Notes: a model not told the origin generated them from the letters alone. 64,000 nucleotides of DNA from Paenibacillus brevis (GCF_018919145.1 NZ_JAHLQJ010000006.1:62001-126000); one strand, 5' to 3'. Counted from the stretch's first letter, positions 43,104-52,674 are shown. Made by a program: numbers and translations.

Positions 43104-44624
43104 ATGGCTGAAGCTAATAATGACCGTACAAAATGGATTCTGCTAGGTTTATTGCTCGGAATTCTGATGTCGGCGATGGACAATACCATTGTAACAACGG
43201 CTATGGGGACAATTGTCTCTGAACTCGGAGGAATGGAGCAATTCGTATGGGTCACCTCCGCATATATGGTTGCAGTCATGGCAGGAACCCCGATTTTTGG
43301 GAAACTGTCCGATATGTATGGCCGGAAAAGATTTTTTATCTTCGGGATTATTACCTTCCTGCTTGGATCGGTGCTGTGCGGTATGGCGACGAGTATTGTA
43401 CAACTCAGCATTTTCCGGGCTATCCAGGGGGTAGGCGGGGGCGCCTTGATGCCGATCGCCTTTACGATTATTTATGATATCTTTCCAGTTGAAAAGCGGG
43501 GGAAAATGACCGGGCTGATGGGGGCTGTCTTCGGTACCTCAAGCATCTTCGGGCCATTGCTTGGAGCCTTCATCACGGATTCGCTCGGCTGGAACTGGGT
43601 GTTCTATATCAATGTGCCGATCGGCCTGGTCTCATTGCTTCTAATTGTATTGTTCTATAAGGAGTCGATGGTCCGTGCGAGTCAAAAGATCGATTGGGGC
43701 GGCGCCTTCTCCCTGGTAGGGGCTGTTGTGTGCCTCATGTTTGCGCTGGAGCTGGGCGGTGAGAAGTTTGCCTGGAACTCCTCGGTAATTATCGGCTTGT
43801 TCACGGGCTTTATTGTGCTGTTTGTTATTTTCTTGCTGGTTGAGCGGAAGGCATCCGAGCCCATTATCTCCTTCGATATGTTCCATAACCGGTTATATGC
43901 GACGAGCAGCTTGCTGGCTTTACTGTACGGAAGTGTATTTATCGTAGCTACCGTGTACATTCCGATTTATGTTCAAGGGGTATATGGAGGAACGGCAACC
44001 AATTCGGGATTGATACTGATGCCGATGATGGTCGGCTCTGTCGTGGGTAGTATGCTGGGCGGAATGCTCACCTCTCGAATGTCTTATCGATCTATCATGT
44101 CTATCTCGGTGGTATTTTTCATTGCCGGCATTTTTGCCTTGAGCACACTTCATGGAGATTCAGCACGTTCCTTGCTGACGATGTACAGCATTGTGGCGGG
44201 ATTCGGCGTCGGCTTCTCCTTCTCCGTGCTCGGTATGGCGGCGGTTCATCCGTTCGATATGCAGCGGCGCGGCGCGGCAACCTCTACGAACTCCTTCCTG
44301 CGTTCACTTGGAATGACGCTTGGAATTACCATTTTCGGGATCGTACAGCGGAATCTGATGACCCGCGGAATGGAGGATGCTTTTCCGGGTATGGCCGGGG
44401 CTGCAGCGCAATTTGGCGATACCCGCGAAGCCCTGTCTCCTGAGAAGCGGGCGTTGATCCCGCAGGAAATTTTGCAGGGAATTGTTGACGCCATGTCCTC
44501 TTCGATTGCACATACGTTCATGTGGGCATTGCTGCCTGCCGTTCTGTCAGTCTTGGTTGTGCTTGCCATGCCGGGGGACCGGTTAAGCTCAATCGTCTCG
44601 GATAAGACGAAACAAGGCGCATAA
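43104..44624 (+). CDS. MFS multidrug exporter, DHA2 (EmrB/QacA) family
   Basis: A 506-residue membrane protein with about 14 predicted helices. Early motifs are AMDNTIVTTAMGTIV (motif D1) and GKLSDMYGRKRFFIFG (motif A), followed by LGGMLTSRMSYRS in the second half. The GAGGGGGCTCGGC stretch gives a ribosome site for ATG 43104. It is cotranscribed with a PadR regulator 19 bp downstream, a common arrangement for inducible drug pumps. The substrates are not predictable. Confidence 0.92.
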   Translation: MAEANNDRTKWILLGLLLGILMSAMDNTIVTTAMGTIVSELGGMEQFVWVTSAYMVAVMAGTPIFGKLSDMYGRKRFFIFGIITFLLGSVLCGMATSIVQLSIFRAIQGVGGGALMPIAFTIIYDIFPVEKRGKMTGLMGAVFGTSSIFGPLLGAFITDSLGWNWVFYINVPIGLVSLLLIVLFYKESMVRASQKIDWGGAFSLVGAVVCLMFALELGGEKFAWNSSVIIGLFTGFIVLFVIFLLVERKASEPIISFDMFHNRLYATSSLLALLYGSVFIVATVYIPIYVQGVYGGTATNSGLILMPMMVGSVVGSMLGGMLTSRMSYRSIMSISVVFFIAGIFALSTLHGDSARSLLTMYSIVAGFGVGFSFSVLGMAAVHPFDMQRRGAATSTNSFLRSLGMTLGITIFGIVQRNLMTRGMEDAFPGMAGAAAQFGDTREALSPEKRALIPQEILQGIVDAMSSSIAHTFMWALLPAVLSVLVVLAMPGDRLSSIVSDKTKQGA

Positions 44625-44642
44625 AGGGGAAGGAGAAGACTG

Positions 44643-45218
44643 ATGCAGTCATTATCCATCCGTCTGAGCATACTGGGGTTGTTAATGGAGCGGAATATGC
44701 ATCCTTATGAAATACGTACACGAATGAAGGAACGGTTTCTGGATTTGCAGGGAAGGTTCAAAATCGGTTCGCTCTATTATGCGGTAGATCAATTAAAAAA
44801 ACAAAATTATATTGAAGCCGTAATGACGGTTCAGGACGAATTGGGACCGGAAAAGACGGTATACCGTATTACTGACAGCGGCAAGGCTTATTTTCAGAAT
44901 TTGCTGCTGGACCGTTTCCGGGAAGCGGCGCCTGACAATCATCCGCTTTATATTGCTCTTGTGTTCGCAGGTAAGGGGGATCAGGAGCAGATTGCCATGA
45001 TCTTGCGGGAGCGGATCGGGGAAGCGGAGAGGCATGTCGAGTTATGTCACAGAACATATGCAGAACACGAAGGTATCGTGCCAAGAAGCGTGCTGCATTT
45101 GATGGCGGGATATTATGAGCATGCCAGGACAGAGCTTGCGTGGCTGCGCCGACTGCTGATCGACGCTGAAGCGGGAAAGCTTCATGAGATCAGCACTTTG
45201 CCGGGATTTGAAAATTGA
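44643..45218 (+). CDS. PadR family transcriptional regulator
   Basis: A 191-residue repressor. The N-terminal winged helix spans about 5-85 (LGLLMERNMHPYEIRTRMKE, KIGSLYYAVDQLKKQNYIEA, KTVYRITDSGKAYF). The C-terminal helical part (90-185) resembles the Vir_act_alpha_C dimerisation domain. AAGGGGAAGGAG precedes the ATG. It probably represses the upstream MFS pump. Confidence 0.9.
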   Translation: MQSLSIRLSILGLLMERNMHPYEIRTRMKERFLDLQGRFKIGSLYYAVDQLKKQNYIEAVMTVQDELGPEKTVYRITDSGKAYFQNLLLDRFREAAPDNHPLYIALVFAGKGDQEQIAMILRERIGEAERHVELCHRTYAEHEGIVPRSVLHLMAGYYEHARTELAWLRRLLIDAEAGKLHEISTLPGFEN

Positions 45219-45253
45219 ACACGATGTATTTCTATCCGGTTGAGGAAGTGAAG

Positions 45254-45288
45254 CAGGGACCTGGGGGCGGTCAGCCCTCAGGTCCCTG
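45254..45288. other. Strong hairpin between convergent genes
   Basis: CAGGGACCTGGGGGC and GCCCTCAGGTCCCTG form a near-perfect 15-bp stem. No T run follows on either strand, so it may be a weak terminator or a processing barrier. Confidence 0.55.
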
Positions 45289-45307
45289 TTGTCGTAGATG
45301 ATATTAT

Positions 45308-46276
45308 TTAACGAAGCTCTCTAACCAGACAGGACGGTGCATGCCCTTGCAGGGCGGCGACCAGATTCTCGGCTGCAAGCATGGCCATATCGAGCCGGGT
45401 CTGTGCTGTGGCAGAACCGATATGCGGCAAGGTGACGACATTCGGCATATGCAGCAGCGGATGATCCGGAGAGACGGGCTCATGCTCGAATACATCCAGA
45501 CCCGCGCCGAAGATCAAGCCTTTTTGCAGAGCCTGAACCATTGCCTGTTCATCTACGGTTGCTCCACGAGAAGCATTAACGAAGATTGCAGTGCGTTTCA
45601 TTAGCGCGAACTCGCCAAGCCCAATCATGCCTTTTGTTTCAGGGGTCAAGGGAGTCATCAGCACGATGAAGTCACTGGTTTGAAGCAATTCTTGAAGGGA
45701 AAGGTACTCCGCTTCGAGAGCCGCCTCGGTATCGGGCTTTCGATTCCGGTTATGGTAGGCAATATTCATATTGAATCCGAATTTTGCTCTGCGTGCCACA
45801 GCCTCACCGATACTGCCCATGCCGATGATACCGAGCTTCTTGTGATGGACATCCAGCCCAAAGAGCGTCTTATCGTCTCCCCGCTTCCAGGCGCCTTCCT
45901 TCACGTACCTGTCCATTTCCGGAATACGGCGGGCCACAGCCAGCATGAGACCGAAAATCAGGTCTGCTACGGTGTCATTCAATACGTCTGGAGTATTGGT
46001 GCCGATCACGCTTCTGGTCTTCATGGCCTCAATATCAAAATTGTTATAGCCTACACTGATTGTGCTGACTGCTCTCAGGCGGGGAGCATGCTCCAGCAGT
46101 TCGTCATCGATTTTGCCGCCGGAGGTCAGGAGGCCTTCGGCATCGCGAAGACTTGCCAGCAGCTTGTCCCGCGGGATGGGGTCTTCTTGCTCCCATTTGG
46201 TATAGCTGCAGTGCTCTCCCAAATAAGCTTCGACCTCTGGAGGGACTGAGCGGGCAATAAAAATGTTCGGTTTCAA
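45308..46276 (-). CDS. D-2-hydroxyacid dehydrogenase (glyoxylate/hydroxypyruvate reductase type)
   Basis: A 322-residue NAD(P)-dependent enzyme. The Rossmann motif is GIIGMGSIGEAVARRA and NASRGATVDEQA carries the catalytic Arg region. A conserved Glu lies in FEHEPVSPDHPL and the catalytic His in LPHIGSAT. AGAGGAGAGAGGA immediately precedes the TTG at 46276, which gives the normal family N terminus (LKPNIFIARSVP); the frame stays open 51 bp further upstream. The substrate is probably glyoxylate or hydroxypyruvate. Confidence 0.88.
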   Translation of the reverse strand: MKPNIFIARSVPPEVEAYLGEHCSYTKWEQEDPIPRDKLLASLRDAEGLLTSGGKIDDELLEHAPRLRAVSTISVGYNNFDIEAMKTRSVIGTNTPDVLNDTVADLIFGLMLAVARRIPEMDRYVKEGAWKRGDDKTLFGLDVHHKKLGIIGMGSIGEAVARRAKFGFNMNIAYHNRNRKPDTEAALEAEYLSLQELLQTSDFIVLMTPLTPETKGMIGLGEFALMKRTAIFVNASRGATVDEQAMVQALQKGLIFGAGLDVFEHEPVSPDHPLLHMPNVVTLPHIGSATAQTRLDMAMLAAENLVAALQGHAPSCLVRELR

Positions 46277-46335
46277 TGTTCCTCTCTCCTCTCTTTTCGG
46301 CATGATCAAGCTGCCCTGAAAATACAAAGGAGGGG

Positions 46336-46833
46336 CTAGCGGTTATCGACCTTCTCGGGATAGAGATCGTGATTCAGCAAGCGATGCTCGGCCATCGTCT
46401 CATACTTGGTGCCTGGTCTTCCGTAATTGCAATAAGGATCAATGGAGATGCCGCCTCGCGGTGTAAATTTACCCCACACTTCAATATATTTCGGATCCAT
46501 CAGCTTGATCAGGTCGTTCATTATTATATTAACGCAATCTTCATGGAAATCGCCATGATTGCGGAAACTGAACAGATATAATTTCAGGGACTTGCTCTCG
46601 ACCATTTTGATGTCGGGAATATAACTGATGTAAATGGTGGCAAAATCAGGCTGTCCGGTAATCGGACACAGGCTCGTAAATTCCGGACAATTGAACTTTA
46701 CGAAATAATCCCGGTAAGGGTGCTTATTATCGAAGCTTTCCAGCATTTCCGGGGTATAGGTCATGGGGTACTTTACACCCTGGTCCCCCAGCAGGGTTAC
46801 TTCCTGCATTTCTTCTCTTTGTCTTCCAGCCAT
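46336..46833 (-). CDS. queF: 7-cyano-7-deazaguanine reductase
   Basis: A 165-residue unimodular QueF that reduces preQ0 to preQ1 with NADPH. The nucleophile Cys56 is in [15 protein letters not shown]. The QueF motif follows in [25 protein letters not shown] with 7-bp spacing precedes ATG 46833. It lies last in the queC-queD-queE-queF order, 36 bp after queE. Confidence 0.96.
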   Translation of the reverse strand: MAGRQREEMQEVTLLGDQGVKYPMTYTPEMLESFDNKHPYRDYFVKFNCPEFTSLCPITGQPDFATIYISYIPDIKMVESKSLKLYLFSFRNHGDFHEDCVNIIMNDLIKLMDPKYIEVWGKFTPRGGISIDPYCNYGRPGTKYETMAEHRLLNHDLYPEKVDNR

Positions 46834-46869
46834 AGATAGGTCTCCTTTTCATGTATACTCATGATTAGT

Positions 46870-47610
46870 CTATACGCCTCTTTTGTTCCCCCATACAAGC
46901 GCATGAAGCTGGGGCAGAATTCGGACGTTATTCATTGAACTCATCATCATGACGCGATCGATCAGCCATTCGTATCGCTGAAGCAAATCGGCCGCATGAT
47001 GGGAAATGTCCATTCTGCGGACATCCGGATTTCCTACCTGAAGATACAGGTCGATCTGCGGATATCTCTGATGAATGGATTCAGCATAGATGAGGTCGGC
47101 CTCATCGAACACGACAACCTTGAGACTTAACGATAAAGGGGCTGGTCTACGGGATAGTCTGCGCGCAATCTCATTCAGCACATGCCAGTCCGTCTCCATT
47201 CCGGAGCTTGGCGGTTTGGGGGAAAGGGTGACCTGGTCGATCTCTTCCAGCCAATCCTGCCATCTTGAGCCCTGAGTCTCCACAGCAACCTCCATGCCCT
47301 GTTGATGAAGAAGTCTGATCAGCTCGGCAAGCTGCGGGAGCAGAGCAGGGTTGCCCCCGGATAAGGTGACATGGCTGAACCGGTTCCCGCCCAGCGAGAT
47401 CAGCTCCTCCCAAATATCCTGGGCTGACAAAAGGCGAATTTGCTCCTTGGAGCTGCCGTCCCAGGTGAAGGCGGAATCACACCAACTGCAATGATAATCA
47501 CAGCCTGCCGTACGAACGAACATGGTTTTCTGGCCAATGACCATGCCTTCTCCCTGGACTGTCGGACCGAATATTTCCAGCACCGGAATAGGGCGCGCCT
47601 TGTTATTCAT
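46870..47610 (-). CDS. queE: 7-carboxy-7-deazaguanine synthase
   Basis: A 246-residue radical SAM enzyme converting 6-carboxytetrahydropterin to 7-carboxy-7-deazaguanine. The cluster motif is Cys37, Cys41, Cys44 (CDYHCSWCDSAF), preceded by the typical IFGPTVQGEG at 13-22. The SAM-binding segment VTLSGGNPALLPQL is next. ATG 47610 overlaps the end of queD. Confidence 0.95.
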   Translation of the reverse strand: MNNKARPIPVLEIFGPTVQGEGMVIGQKTMFVRTAGCDYHCSWCDSAFTWDGSSKEQIRLLSAQDIWEELISLGGNRFSHVTLSGGNPALLPQLAELIRLLHQQGMEVAVETQGSRWQDWLEEIDQVTLSPKPPSSGMETDWHVLNEIARRLSRRPAPLSLSLKVVVFDEADLIYAESIHQRYPQIDLYLQVGNPDVRRMDISHHAADLLQRYEWLIDRVMMMSSMNNVRILPQLHALVWGNKRGV

Positions 47611-48097
47611 CCTGCATCCACTCCCGTCTGACCTCCGCATAGCTGGTAGGCGTCTCATAGAGGCGAACGAATTCGGTTTGTCCCTCCGTTAATGAAGAGC
47701 AGTAAGGCTGAGATTGTAATGCGGACTCCATTTGCTCAAATAGCCACACAACCATATTCTCCGCTGTGGTATTCATAGGAGGCAGGGTTTCGTTCAAATA
47801 ACGGTGATCCAGGTAGCCTTCAATTTCGTTCTTCCAAATATCCTTGATCGTTCCGAAATCGACGGTTAAGCCCCGGTCGTCAGGCTTGCCGCTGATGCCA
47901 AAGACAACCTTATAAGTATGTCCGTGCAGGTTTTTGCATTTGCCTTCATAGGCATGAAGATGATGCGCCGCGTCAAAGGTAAACTCCTTGCTGACGAGTA
48001 CCCGGCGCTGATGGTAGCGCAACTGGGCAGGGGCTATGTCTTCTCCATAACGCTGGAGCCGTTCCACGATAACAAATTCACCGGGTTGTCTGCTCAT
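47603..48097 (-). CDS. queD: 6-carboxytetrahydropterin synthase
   Basis: A 164-residue zinc enzyme acting on dihydroneopterin triphosphate. The zinc ligands are expected in [10 protein letters not shown] (44-46) and LHGH (57-60), with catalytic Cys54 ([13 protein letters not shown]). It has about 30 extra residues at the N terminus compared with short homologues. ATG 48097 overlaps the queC stop by 4 bp. Confidence 0.93.
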   Translation of the reverse strand: MSRQPGEFVIVERLQRYGEDIAPAQLRYHQRRVLVSKEFTFDAAHHLHAYEGKCKNLHGHTYKVVFGISGKPDDRGLTVDFGTIKDIWKNEIEGYLDHRYLNETLPPMNTTAENMVVWLFEQMESALQSQPYCSSLTEGQTEFVRLYETPTSYAEVRREWMQDE

Positions 48098-48762
48098 TGC
48101 GGACCATCCTTCCCGCGCACGGTGAGGTATTTCTCCAGTCCGGCTTGTCTTAGCTTGCAGGCCGGGCATTCTCCGCAGCCGCTTCCGACAATTCCGTTGT
48201 AACAAGTGAGAGTCCGTTCACGCACATATTGAAAGGCGCCCAGCTCATCAGCCAGCTTCCAGGTATCCGCTTTATCGATCCACATCAGCGGCGTGTGAAT
48301 GACGAACTGATAATCCATCGCCAGATTTAACGTGACGTTCAAAGATTTCACGAAGGAGTCGCGGCAATCGGGATATCCGCTGAAGTCTGTCTCGCAGACA
48401 CCGGTAACAAGATGTCTTGCGCCGACCCCTTTTGCCAGAACAGCAGCAAAGCTGAGAAATAGATGGTTGCGGCCTTCTACAAATGTAGTCGGCAGCTCCC
48501 CTTCATGATGTTCAATGGCCATATCGCTGCGAGTCAACGCATTCTGCGTTAGTTGACCGAGCAGGCTCATGTCGAGCAAATGCCATTTTACCCCAAGCTC
48601 TTCAGCGATACTGCGGGCGCATTCAATCTCCAGACTGTGGCGTTGGCCATAGTCGAAGGTAACCGCCTCAACCTCGCGGAAATGTTTGAGCGCCCAGAAG
48701 AGACAGGTCGTACTGTCCTGTCCGCCGCTGAAAACGACAACCGCTTTTTCATTTTTAAGCAT
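48094..48762 (-). CDS. queC: 7-cyano-7-deazaguanine synthase
   Basis: A 222-residue ATP-dependent enzyme making preQ0. The PP-loop SGGQDSTTC is at 12-20. Four zinc-binding cysteines lie near the C terminus ([19 protein letters not shown]). GAGAGG precedes ATG 48762. The frame is open further upstream across the leader, but that region holds the riboswitch. It is first in the operon. Confidence 0.96.
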   Translation of the reverse strand: MLKNEKAVVVFSGGQDSTTCLFWALKHFREVEAVTFDYGQRHSLEIECARSIAEELGVKWHLLDMSLLGQLTQNALTRSDMAIEHHEGELPTTFVEGRNHLFLSFAAVLAKGVGARHLVTGVCETDFSGYPDCRDSFVKSLNVTLNLAMDYQFVIHTPLMWIDKADTWKLADELGAFQYVRERTLTCYNGIVGSGCGECPACKLRQAGLEKYLTVRGKDGPQ

Positions 48763-48829
48763 AAAAAAACCTCTCATTCCTCTATTATTGTGAAATAGAA
48801 AAGAAGGAGAGTTCTTGAACTGTGCCAGC

Positions 48830-48860
48830 AAAAAACAGACCGCTGCAACTAAATTGCAGG
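48830..48860 (-). terminator. Possible expression-platform terminator of the preQ1 riboswitch
   Basis: On the minus strand CTGCAA/TTGCAG form a 6-bp stem five bases after the aptamer. A run of six T follows seven bases after the stem. The gap makes it a weak intrinsic terminator. Confidence 0.4.
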
Positions 48861-48865
48861 GTATT

Positions 48866-48902
48866 CTTAGTTTTTTATAGAGGGAGTTCGCGAACCTCTC
48901 CC
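48866..48902 (-). promoter_or_regulatory. preQ1-I riboswitch
   Basis: On the minus strand the sequence reads AGAGGTTCGCGAACTCCCTC and then TATAAAAAACTAAG, the class I preQ1 aptamer consensus with its A-rich tail for the pseudoknot. It lies about 105 bp upstream of queC. Binding of preQ1 should shut off queCDEF. Confidence 0.9.
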
Positions 48903-48950
48903 ATGGCGTGGGCCATGGATCTTCTTATTCAGTTCAGAGTTACACATGCA

Positions 48951-48956
48951 AGTATA
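48951..48956 (-). promoter_or_regulatory. Extended -10 upstream of the preQ1 riboswitch
   Basis: On the minus strand TGGTATACT combines a TG extension with the -10 TATACT, about 50 bp before the aptamer. No good -35 is visible. Confidence 0.45.
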
Positions 48957-49064
48957 CCACAATCAGCAGGGAATAGCGCATGGAATAGAATGACTATAAA
49001 CCTATTTACTTTATCAAAATTGTAAATAATAATGGGAGATATTAACTAGCTTAGGAGGAGAGAA

Positions 49065-50723
49065 ATGAAAAGAATCCTACTGAAAAAATGGGGCTTGCCA
49101 TTAGCGCTTCTTGCAATGACCATGCTTCTCCTGTCCGGATGTCAAAATGTCGCCGGTCTGGACATAAACAAGGCACTCGTGCAGAGCATGACTCAAGTCT
49201 CCGGAGAATCGAAGCAGACACTGTCGTTAGAACTGGTACCTGCGGAGGGAGTGGTTCATCCCGAAGCACAACAATTAATCGAACAGCTCAATTCCCTGTC
49301 GCTGACGATCGATAGTGCGAAGGTTCAGGACCAAGGCAACATGTCGGTTAAGGGATCGGTGCAGTATAAAGAAGAACAATATCCGTTCCATTTGTCGTTG
49401 GACGAACAAGGAATGGCTATACAATTAGAGGGCGCCAAGCAGCCAATATACATAAGCACCGAGAGCGGGGCCTTGAGCGGGATGTACGTGGGGGAAGCGG
49501 CAAAGTATGAAGATCAGATTCTGGGCTTCACCAAGCAGGCAGCAGAATTTTTCTTCAAGCATTTATCGAATCCCAAGACTCTTTCCGTGAAGCAGACGCA
49601 AAGTGAAGTGTTCGGAGAATCCCTGAGCCTCACCCAGCTGCATACCGAAATTCGCGGTGACGAGCTGCTTGCGATGGTAAAGCCATTTTTGACTAGCGTG
49701 GCAAAGGATGAACAGGGAATCAAAGATTTGGTCGGGGCATTTTACGATGTGTATTACCCGATTATGCAAGAGGCTTCCAGCTATTATGATGATTATTATT
49801 ACGAAGATTACTATGATGATGAATATTATGAGGATTACGAGTACGACGACTACGACGACTATGAGTATGAAGACTATTACTACGAATCCGATGATTCCGA
49901 TGATACGGTAGATCGTGGATTCGGATTGGACCTGTTCTCGATTTCGCAGTCCAAGCCTGTAGTAGTTGCTACCATGACAGCGACCATTCAAGAGGTGATC
50001 AATGCCCTGCTGACCGACTACGACGCGAACATTAAGAGCCTGCTTGAGGAGACCCCGGAGCTGAATGTGGTTCTCGGAAAGGATACCGTACTGAATCTGG
50101 ATCTGTATTTTGACAGCAAGCTGCAGATTCGCAAACAGGCCATGGAATTAACGATTGCACTCCCGGCCTCAGAGGACTTTCCGCTTCAGTCTGTGAAGCT
50201 CAAGGCTGATACCGAACAGCGTAATTTGGGCGGAAATGTGGAAATCGATGCTGTTGACGTCACTTCAGGCGTCATTGATTACTTCGGGAAGCCCATGACT
50301 CCCGGTGAGATGCTTCGTAACTTCGAGTCCGATTCTGCCATTTATAAGCTGCTAAAGGAGGACTTCCAGTTTACGTACAAGAGCGTCTATCTCGATCCTC
50401 ATAACAGTTATTATGGAGTGATCGTAAAGAATAACACCTCCTTTGTACCGCTTCGTTATTTGTCCGAAGAATTGGATGCTGCGGTTAAATGGGACGCGGC
50501 TTCAAAGAGTATTGTCATTACTGACGATATCACGGGTCAGGAGATCAGAGTGACTCCGGATTCAAAGCATGCTTCCATTGGCGGAAAGCCTGTAGTTCTG
50601 GTGCAGCCGGTCTTTGTCAGTCAAGATGGCGTGACATACGTGCCGCTTCGTTTCATGTCAGAGGCATTGGGAGCGAAGGTCACGGTTGAAGAGGACGGAT
50701 GGATTTTCATTGAGCGTCCCTAA
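49065..50723 (+). CDS. Lipoprotein with Tyr/Asp-rich segment and C-terminal copper-amine-oxidase-N-like repeats
   Basis: A 552-residue predicted lipoprotein with lipidated Cys26 (LLLSGC). Residues about 27-235 form a region of unknown fold. Residues 236-285 are almost entirely Tyr, Asp and Glu (blocks such as YYDDYYYEDYYDDEYYEDYE). The last 120 residues hold two stalk-type repeats with VPLRYLSEELDAAVKWD and VPLRFMSEALGAKVTVE, the pattern of the copper amine oxidase N-terminal domain found in Paenibacillus surface proteins. TTAGGAGGAG precedes the ATG. The gene stands alone with its own terminator; the function is unknown. Confidence 0.85.
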   Translation: MKRILLKKWGLPLALLAMTMLLLSGCQNVAGLDINKALVQSMTQVSGESKQTLSLELVPAEGVVHPEAQQLIEQLNSLSLTIDSAKVQDQGNMSVKGSVQYKEEQYPFHLSLDEQGMAIQLEGAKQPIYISTESGALSGMYVGEAAKYEDQILGFTKQAAEFFFKHLSNPKTLSVKQTQSEVFGESLSLTQLHTEIRGDELLAMVKPFLTSVAKDEQGIKDLVGAFYDVYYPIMQEASSYYDDYYYEDYYDDEYYEDYEYDDYDDYEYEDYYYESDDSDDTVDRGFGLDLFSISQSKPVVVATMTATIQEVINALLTDYDANIKSLLEETPELNVVLGKDTVLNLDLYFDSKLQIRKQAMELTIALPASEDFPLQSVKLKADTEQRNLGGNVEIDAVDVTSGVIDYFGKPMTPGEMLRNFESDSAIYKLLKEDFQFTYKSVYLDPHNSYYGVIVKNNTSFVPLRYLSEELDAAVKWDAASKSIVITDDITGQEIRVTPDSKHASIGGKPVVLVQPVFVSQDGVTYVPLRFMSEALGAKVTVEEDGWIFIERP

Positions 50724-50772
50724 GCGTTTGTAAGCACAGGACAACTTAAGTTTATTTATGACTTACATGCGG

Positions 50773-50810
50773 AGGAACCGGACGAACAATCCGGGTTCCT
50801 TCGTTTTTTT
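50773..50810 (+). terminator. Terminator after the lipoprotein gene
   Basis: AGGAACCGGA and TCCGGGTTCCT pair with one bulge and are followed by TTTTTTT. Confidence 0.88.
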
Positions 50811-50854
50811 ATGTGGATAAATAAGGGGACCTTTTTTTCATTCGTCTGGGGAGC

Positions 50855-50883
50855 TTGACACAACAATCGGCGGCTTATACGAT
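50855..50883 (+). promoter_or_regulatory. Promoter of the NusG-II gene
   Basis: A perfect TTGACA (50855-50860) and TACGAT (50878-50883) are separated by 17 bp. Confidence 0.7.
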
Positions 50884-50953
50884 AGGAAGAGTGTATAACC
50901 GTAAAGATTACAATTTAAAGTAATTTGTTTTTGGTTGAAAGGGATGACTTGTT

Positions 50954-51361
50954 TTGTTAAAGCTAAAACGTGGAGATATTCTGCTGATTGTTCTGCTGCT
51001 GACTGCGGGGGTCGGTTGGCTTGTGGTGCAATATTGGGACGGCATGCGCGAAGTAGAGGCGGGGCAACTTAGCGCTTCGATTTCAGTAGATGGTGAATTT
51101 TATCGCTCTGTGTCGCTTGATGGCGAGGATGAGGAAATTGATATACAGACCGAGTATGGGCATAACATACTGAAGAAATTTGATGGGGGCATCCAGATGA
51201 TTTATGCGGATTGTCCAAAAAAAATTTCTATGGCCATGGGCTTCATCTCCCGCCCTAATCAAACGATTATTTGTGTGCCGAACCGGGTCTTTGTGGAGAT
51301 CGTCGGCTCCCCTTCGCCGGATATCGATCCGGCAGAAGAAATTGATGCTTATGTACGCTAA
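50954..51361 (+). CDS. NusG domain II-containing membrane-anchored protein
   Basis: A 135-residue protein. An N-terminal transmembrane anchor (ILLIVLLLTAGVGWLVVQYW, about 9-28) is followed by a NusG domain II (KOW-free beta fold) outside the membrane, with NQTIICVPNRVFVEI typical of this small family. It starts with TTG 50954 after a GAAAGGGATG site. Homologues often lie in gene pairs with Gx transporter genes, but none is present here. The role is unknown. Confidence 0.85.
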   Translation: MLKLKRGDILLIVLLLTAGVGWLVVQYWDGMREVEAGQLSASISVDGEFYRSVSLDGEDEEIDIQTEYGHNILKKFDGGIQMIYADCPKKISMAMGFISRPNQTIICVPNRVFVEIVGSPSPDIDPAEEIDAYVR

Positions 51362-51387
51362 AAAAATCTGACTGGCACGACGCCAGA
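51358..51387 (-). terminator. Terminator after speD
   Basis: On the minus strand CTGATCTGGC and GCCAGTCAG form a stem followed by ATTTTTT. It touches the end of the convergent NusG-II gene and may serve it too. Confidence 0.7.
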
Positions 51388-52194
51388 TCAGATGATATTT
51401 TTCCCATAGAAGATTTCGTCCATCTCAACTGTTAGACGCTCGGTAATTTCCTCCTGTTCCTCCTTGCTTAACGATTCCTTCGTATAGCCGAATAAGTAAT
51501 TATTCAGGTCGAATGCCTTGAGCTTGCACTTGGTGTGGAAGATATGCTCCTGGTAGACGTTGACGTCAATCATCTGATACTGTTCCAGTACTTCGTCAGG
51601 GATATAGTTCTGGATGGAGCTGATGTCATGGTCGATGAACAGCTTGTGCCCATTAATATCCCGGGTAAAGCCTCGTACGCGATAGTCAATGGTCATGATA
51701 TCCGTATCGAAGGAATGGATAAGGTAGTTCAATGCCTTCAGCGGCGATATCTCACCACAGGTGGAGACGTCAATATCGGCCCGAAAGGTGCTGATGCCTT
51801 CATTCGGATGGTATTCGGGATACGTATGCACGGTAATATGGCTTTTATCAAGCTGGAGAACAACATTGTCCGGAAGCGGGCCGGGAGACTCCTCAAACGA
51901 TTCGGTAGGAACTTCAACGACAGGCCCTTCTGATACCAGTACAGTGACGCTGGCTCCCTGAGGGACGTAATCCTGCTTCGCTACATTTAATACATGCGCC
52001 CCAATGATGTCGGCGACCGTCGTCAGAATGCTGGTAAGACGTTCTGAGTTGTATTGCTCGTCAATATAGGCGATATATGCCTCACGCTCTTCCCTGGTGC
52101 GAGTATAGCAGATATCGTACATATTGAAGCTGAGCGACTTGGTCAGATTATTGAATTCATGCAGTTGGATTCGCTGCTCCTGAGTCAGTTTCAC
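51388..52194 (-). CDS. speD: S-adenosylmethionine decarboxylase proenzyme
   Basis: A 268-residue proenzyme, the E. coli-like long form. Autocleavage is expected before Ser118 in [15 protein letters not shown], which becomes the pyruvoyl cofactor. It makes decarboxylated SAM, the aminopropyl donor for spermidine. [20 protein letters not shown] and [20 protein letters not shown] are typical. The GTG start is preceded by AAAGGAGG. No spermidine synthase gene is adjacent. Confidence 0.95.
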   Translation of the reverse strand: MKLTQEQRIQLHEFNNLTKSLSFNMYDICYTRTREEREAYIAYIDEQYNSERLTSILTTVADIIGAHVLNVAKQDYVPQGASVTVLVSEGPVVEVPTESFEESPGPLPDNVVLQLDKSHITVHTYPEYHPNEGISTFRADIDVSTCGEISPLKALNYLIHSFDTDIMTIDYRVRGFTRDINGHKLFIDHDISSIQNYIPDEVLEQYQMIDVNVYQEHIFHTKCKLKAFDLNNYLFGYTKESLSKEEQEEITERLTVEMDEIFYGKNII

Positions 52195-52262
52195 GAAAGA
52201 GGCCTCCTTTGGTTATAGTACCTCTTCTTTTTTATACCCACTCTTGAAAGGAACAAACGTCA

Positions 52263-52295
52263 ACCTAAAAAAACCGCTCCCCGAAGGGAGCGGCA
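52263..52295 (-). terminator. Terminator after the DUF805 gene
   Basis: On the minus strand CCGCTCCC, the tetraloop TTCG and GGGAGCGG are followed by TTTTTTT. Confidence 0.92.
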
Positions 52296-52308
52296 AGGTG
52301 CCGGATAA

Positions 52309-52674
52309 TTACGCAGAAACCGGAAGAGGTCCAGTCTTCGGGTTCGGGCCGTATTGGTTTGCTTCAGGATCGCTATCCAGGCAAGCGAAGATGATTAATA
52401 CGACTGCTCCAACAAAGGGAATAAGGACAAGCAGAAGCCACAGGCCGCTTTTTCCGGTGTCATGGAGGCGGCGAACCCATAAGGCTATAGTTGGCAGTAG
52501 AACCGCCAAAGCGTACAGCCCGCCCAGGAATCCGCCAAGCCCCAGAATTCTATCCAGGATCCCGAGGACGAACGCGGCCAGAAGGTTGAACAAGATGAAC
52601 ATCCAGAATTCTGTCCGACGCGCCCTCCCGCTAAATCCCACATAGTTCTGTAATACCTTAAGATACCATTGCAT
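52309..52674 (-). CDS. DUF805 domain membrane protein
   Basis: A 121-residue protein with three to four hydrophobic segments. It shows the DUF805 features NYVGFSGRARRTEFWMF at 11-27, WVRRLHDTGKSGLWLLL near 68-84 and the short C-terminal tail. The family is widespread in bacterial membranes and uncharacterised. GGAGG lies before the ATG. It is a single gene. Confidence 0.9.
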   Translation of the reverse strand: MQWYLKVLQNYVGFSGRARRTEFWMFILFNLLAAFVLGILDRILGLGGFLGGLYALAVLLPTIALWVRRLHDTGKSGLWLLLVLIPFVGAVVLIIFACLDSDPEANQYGPNPKTGPLPVSA

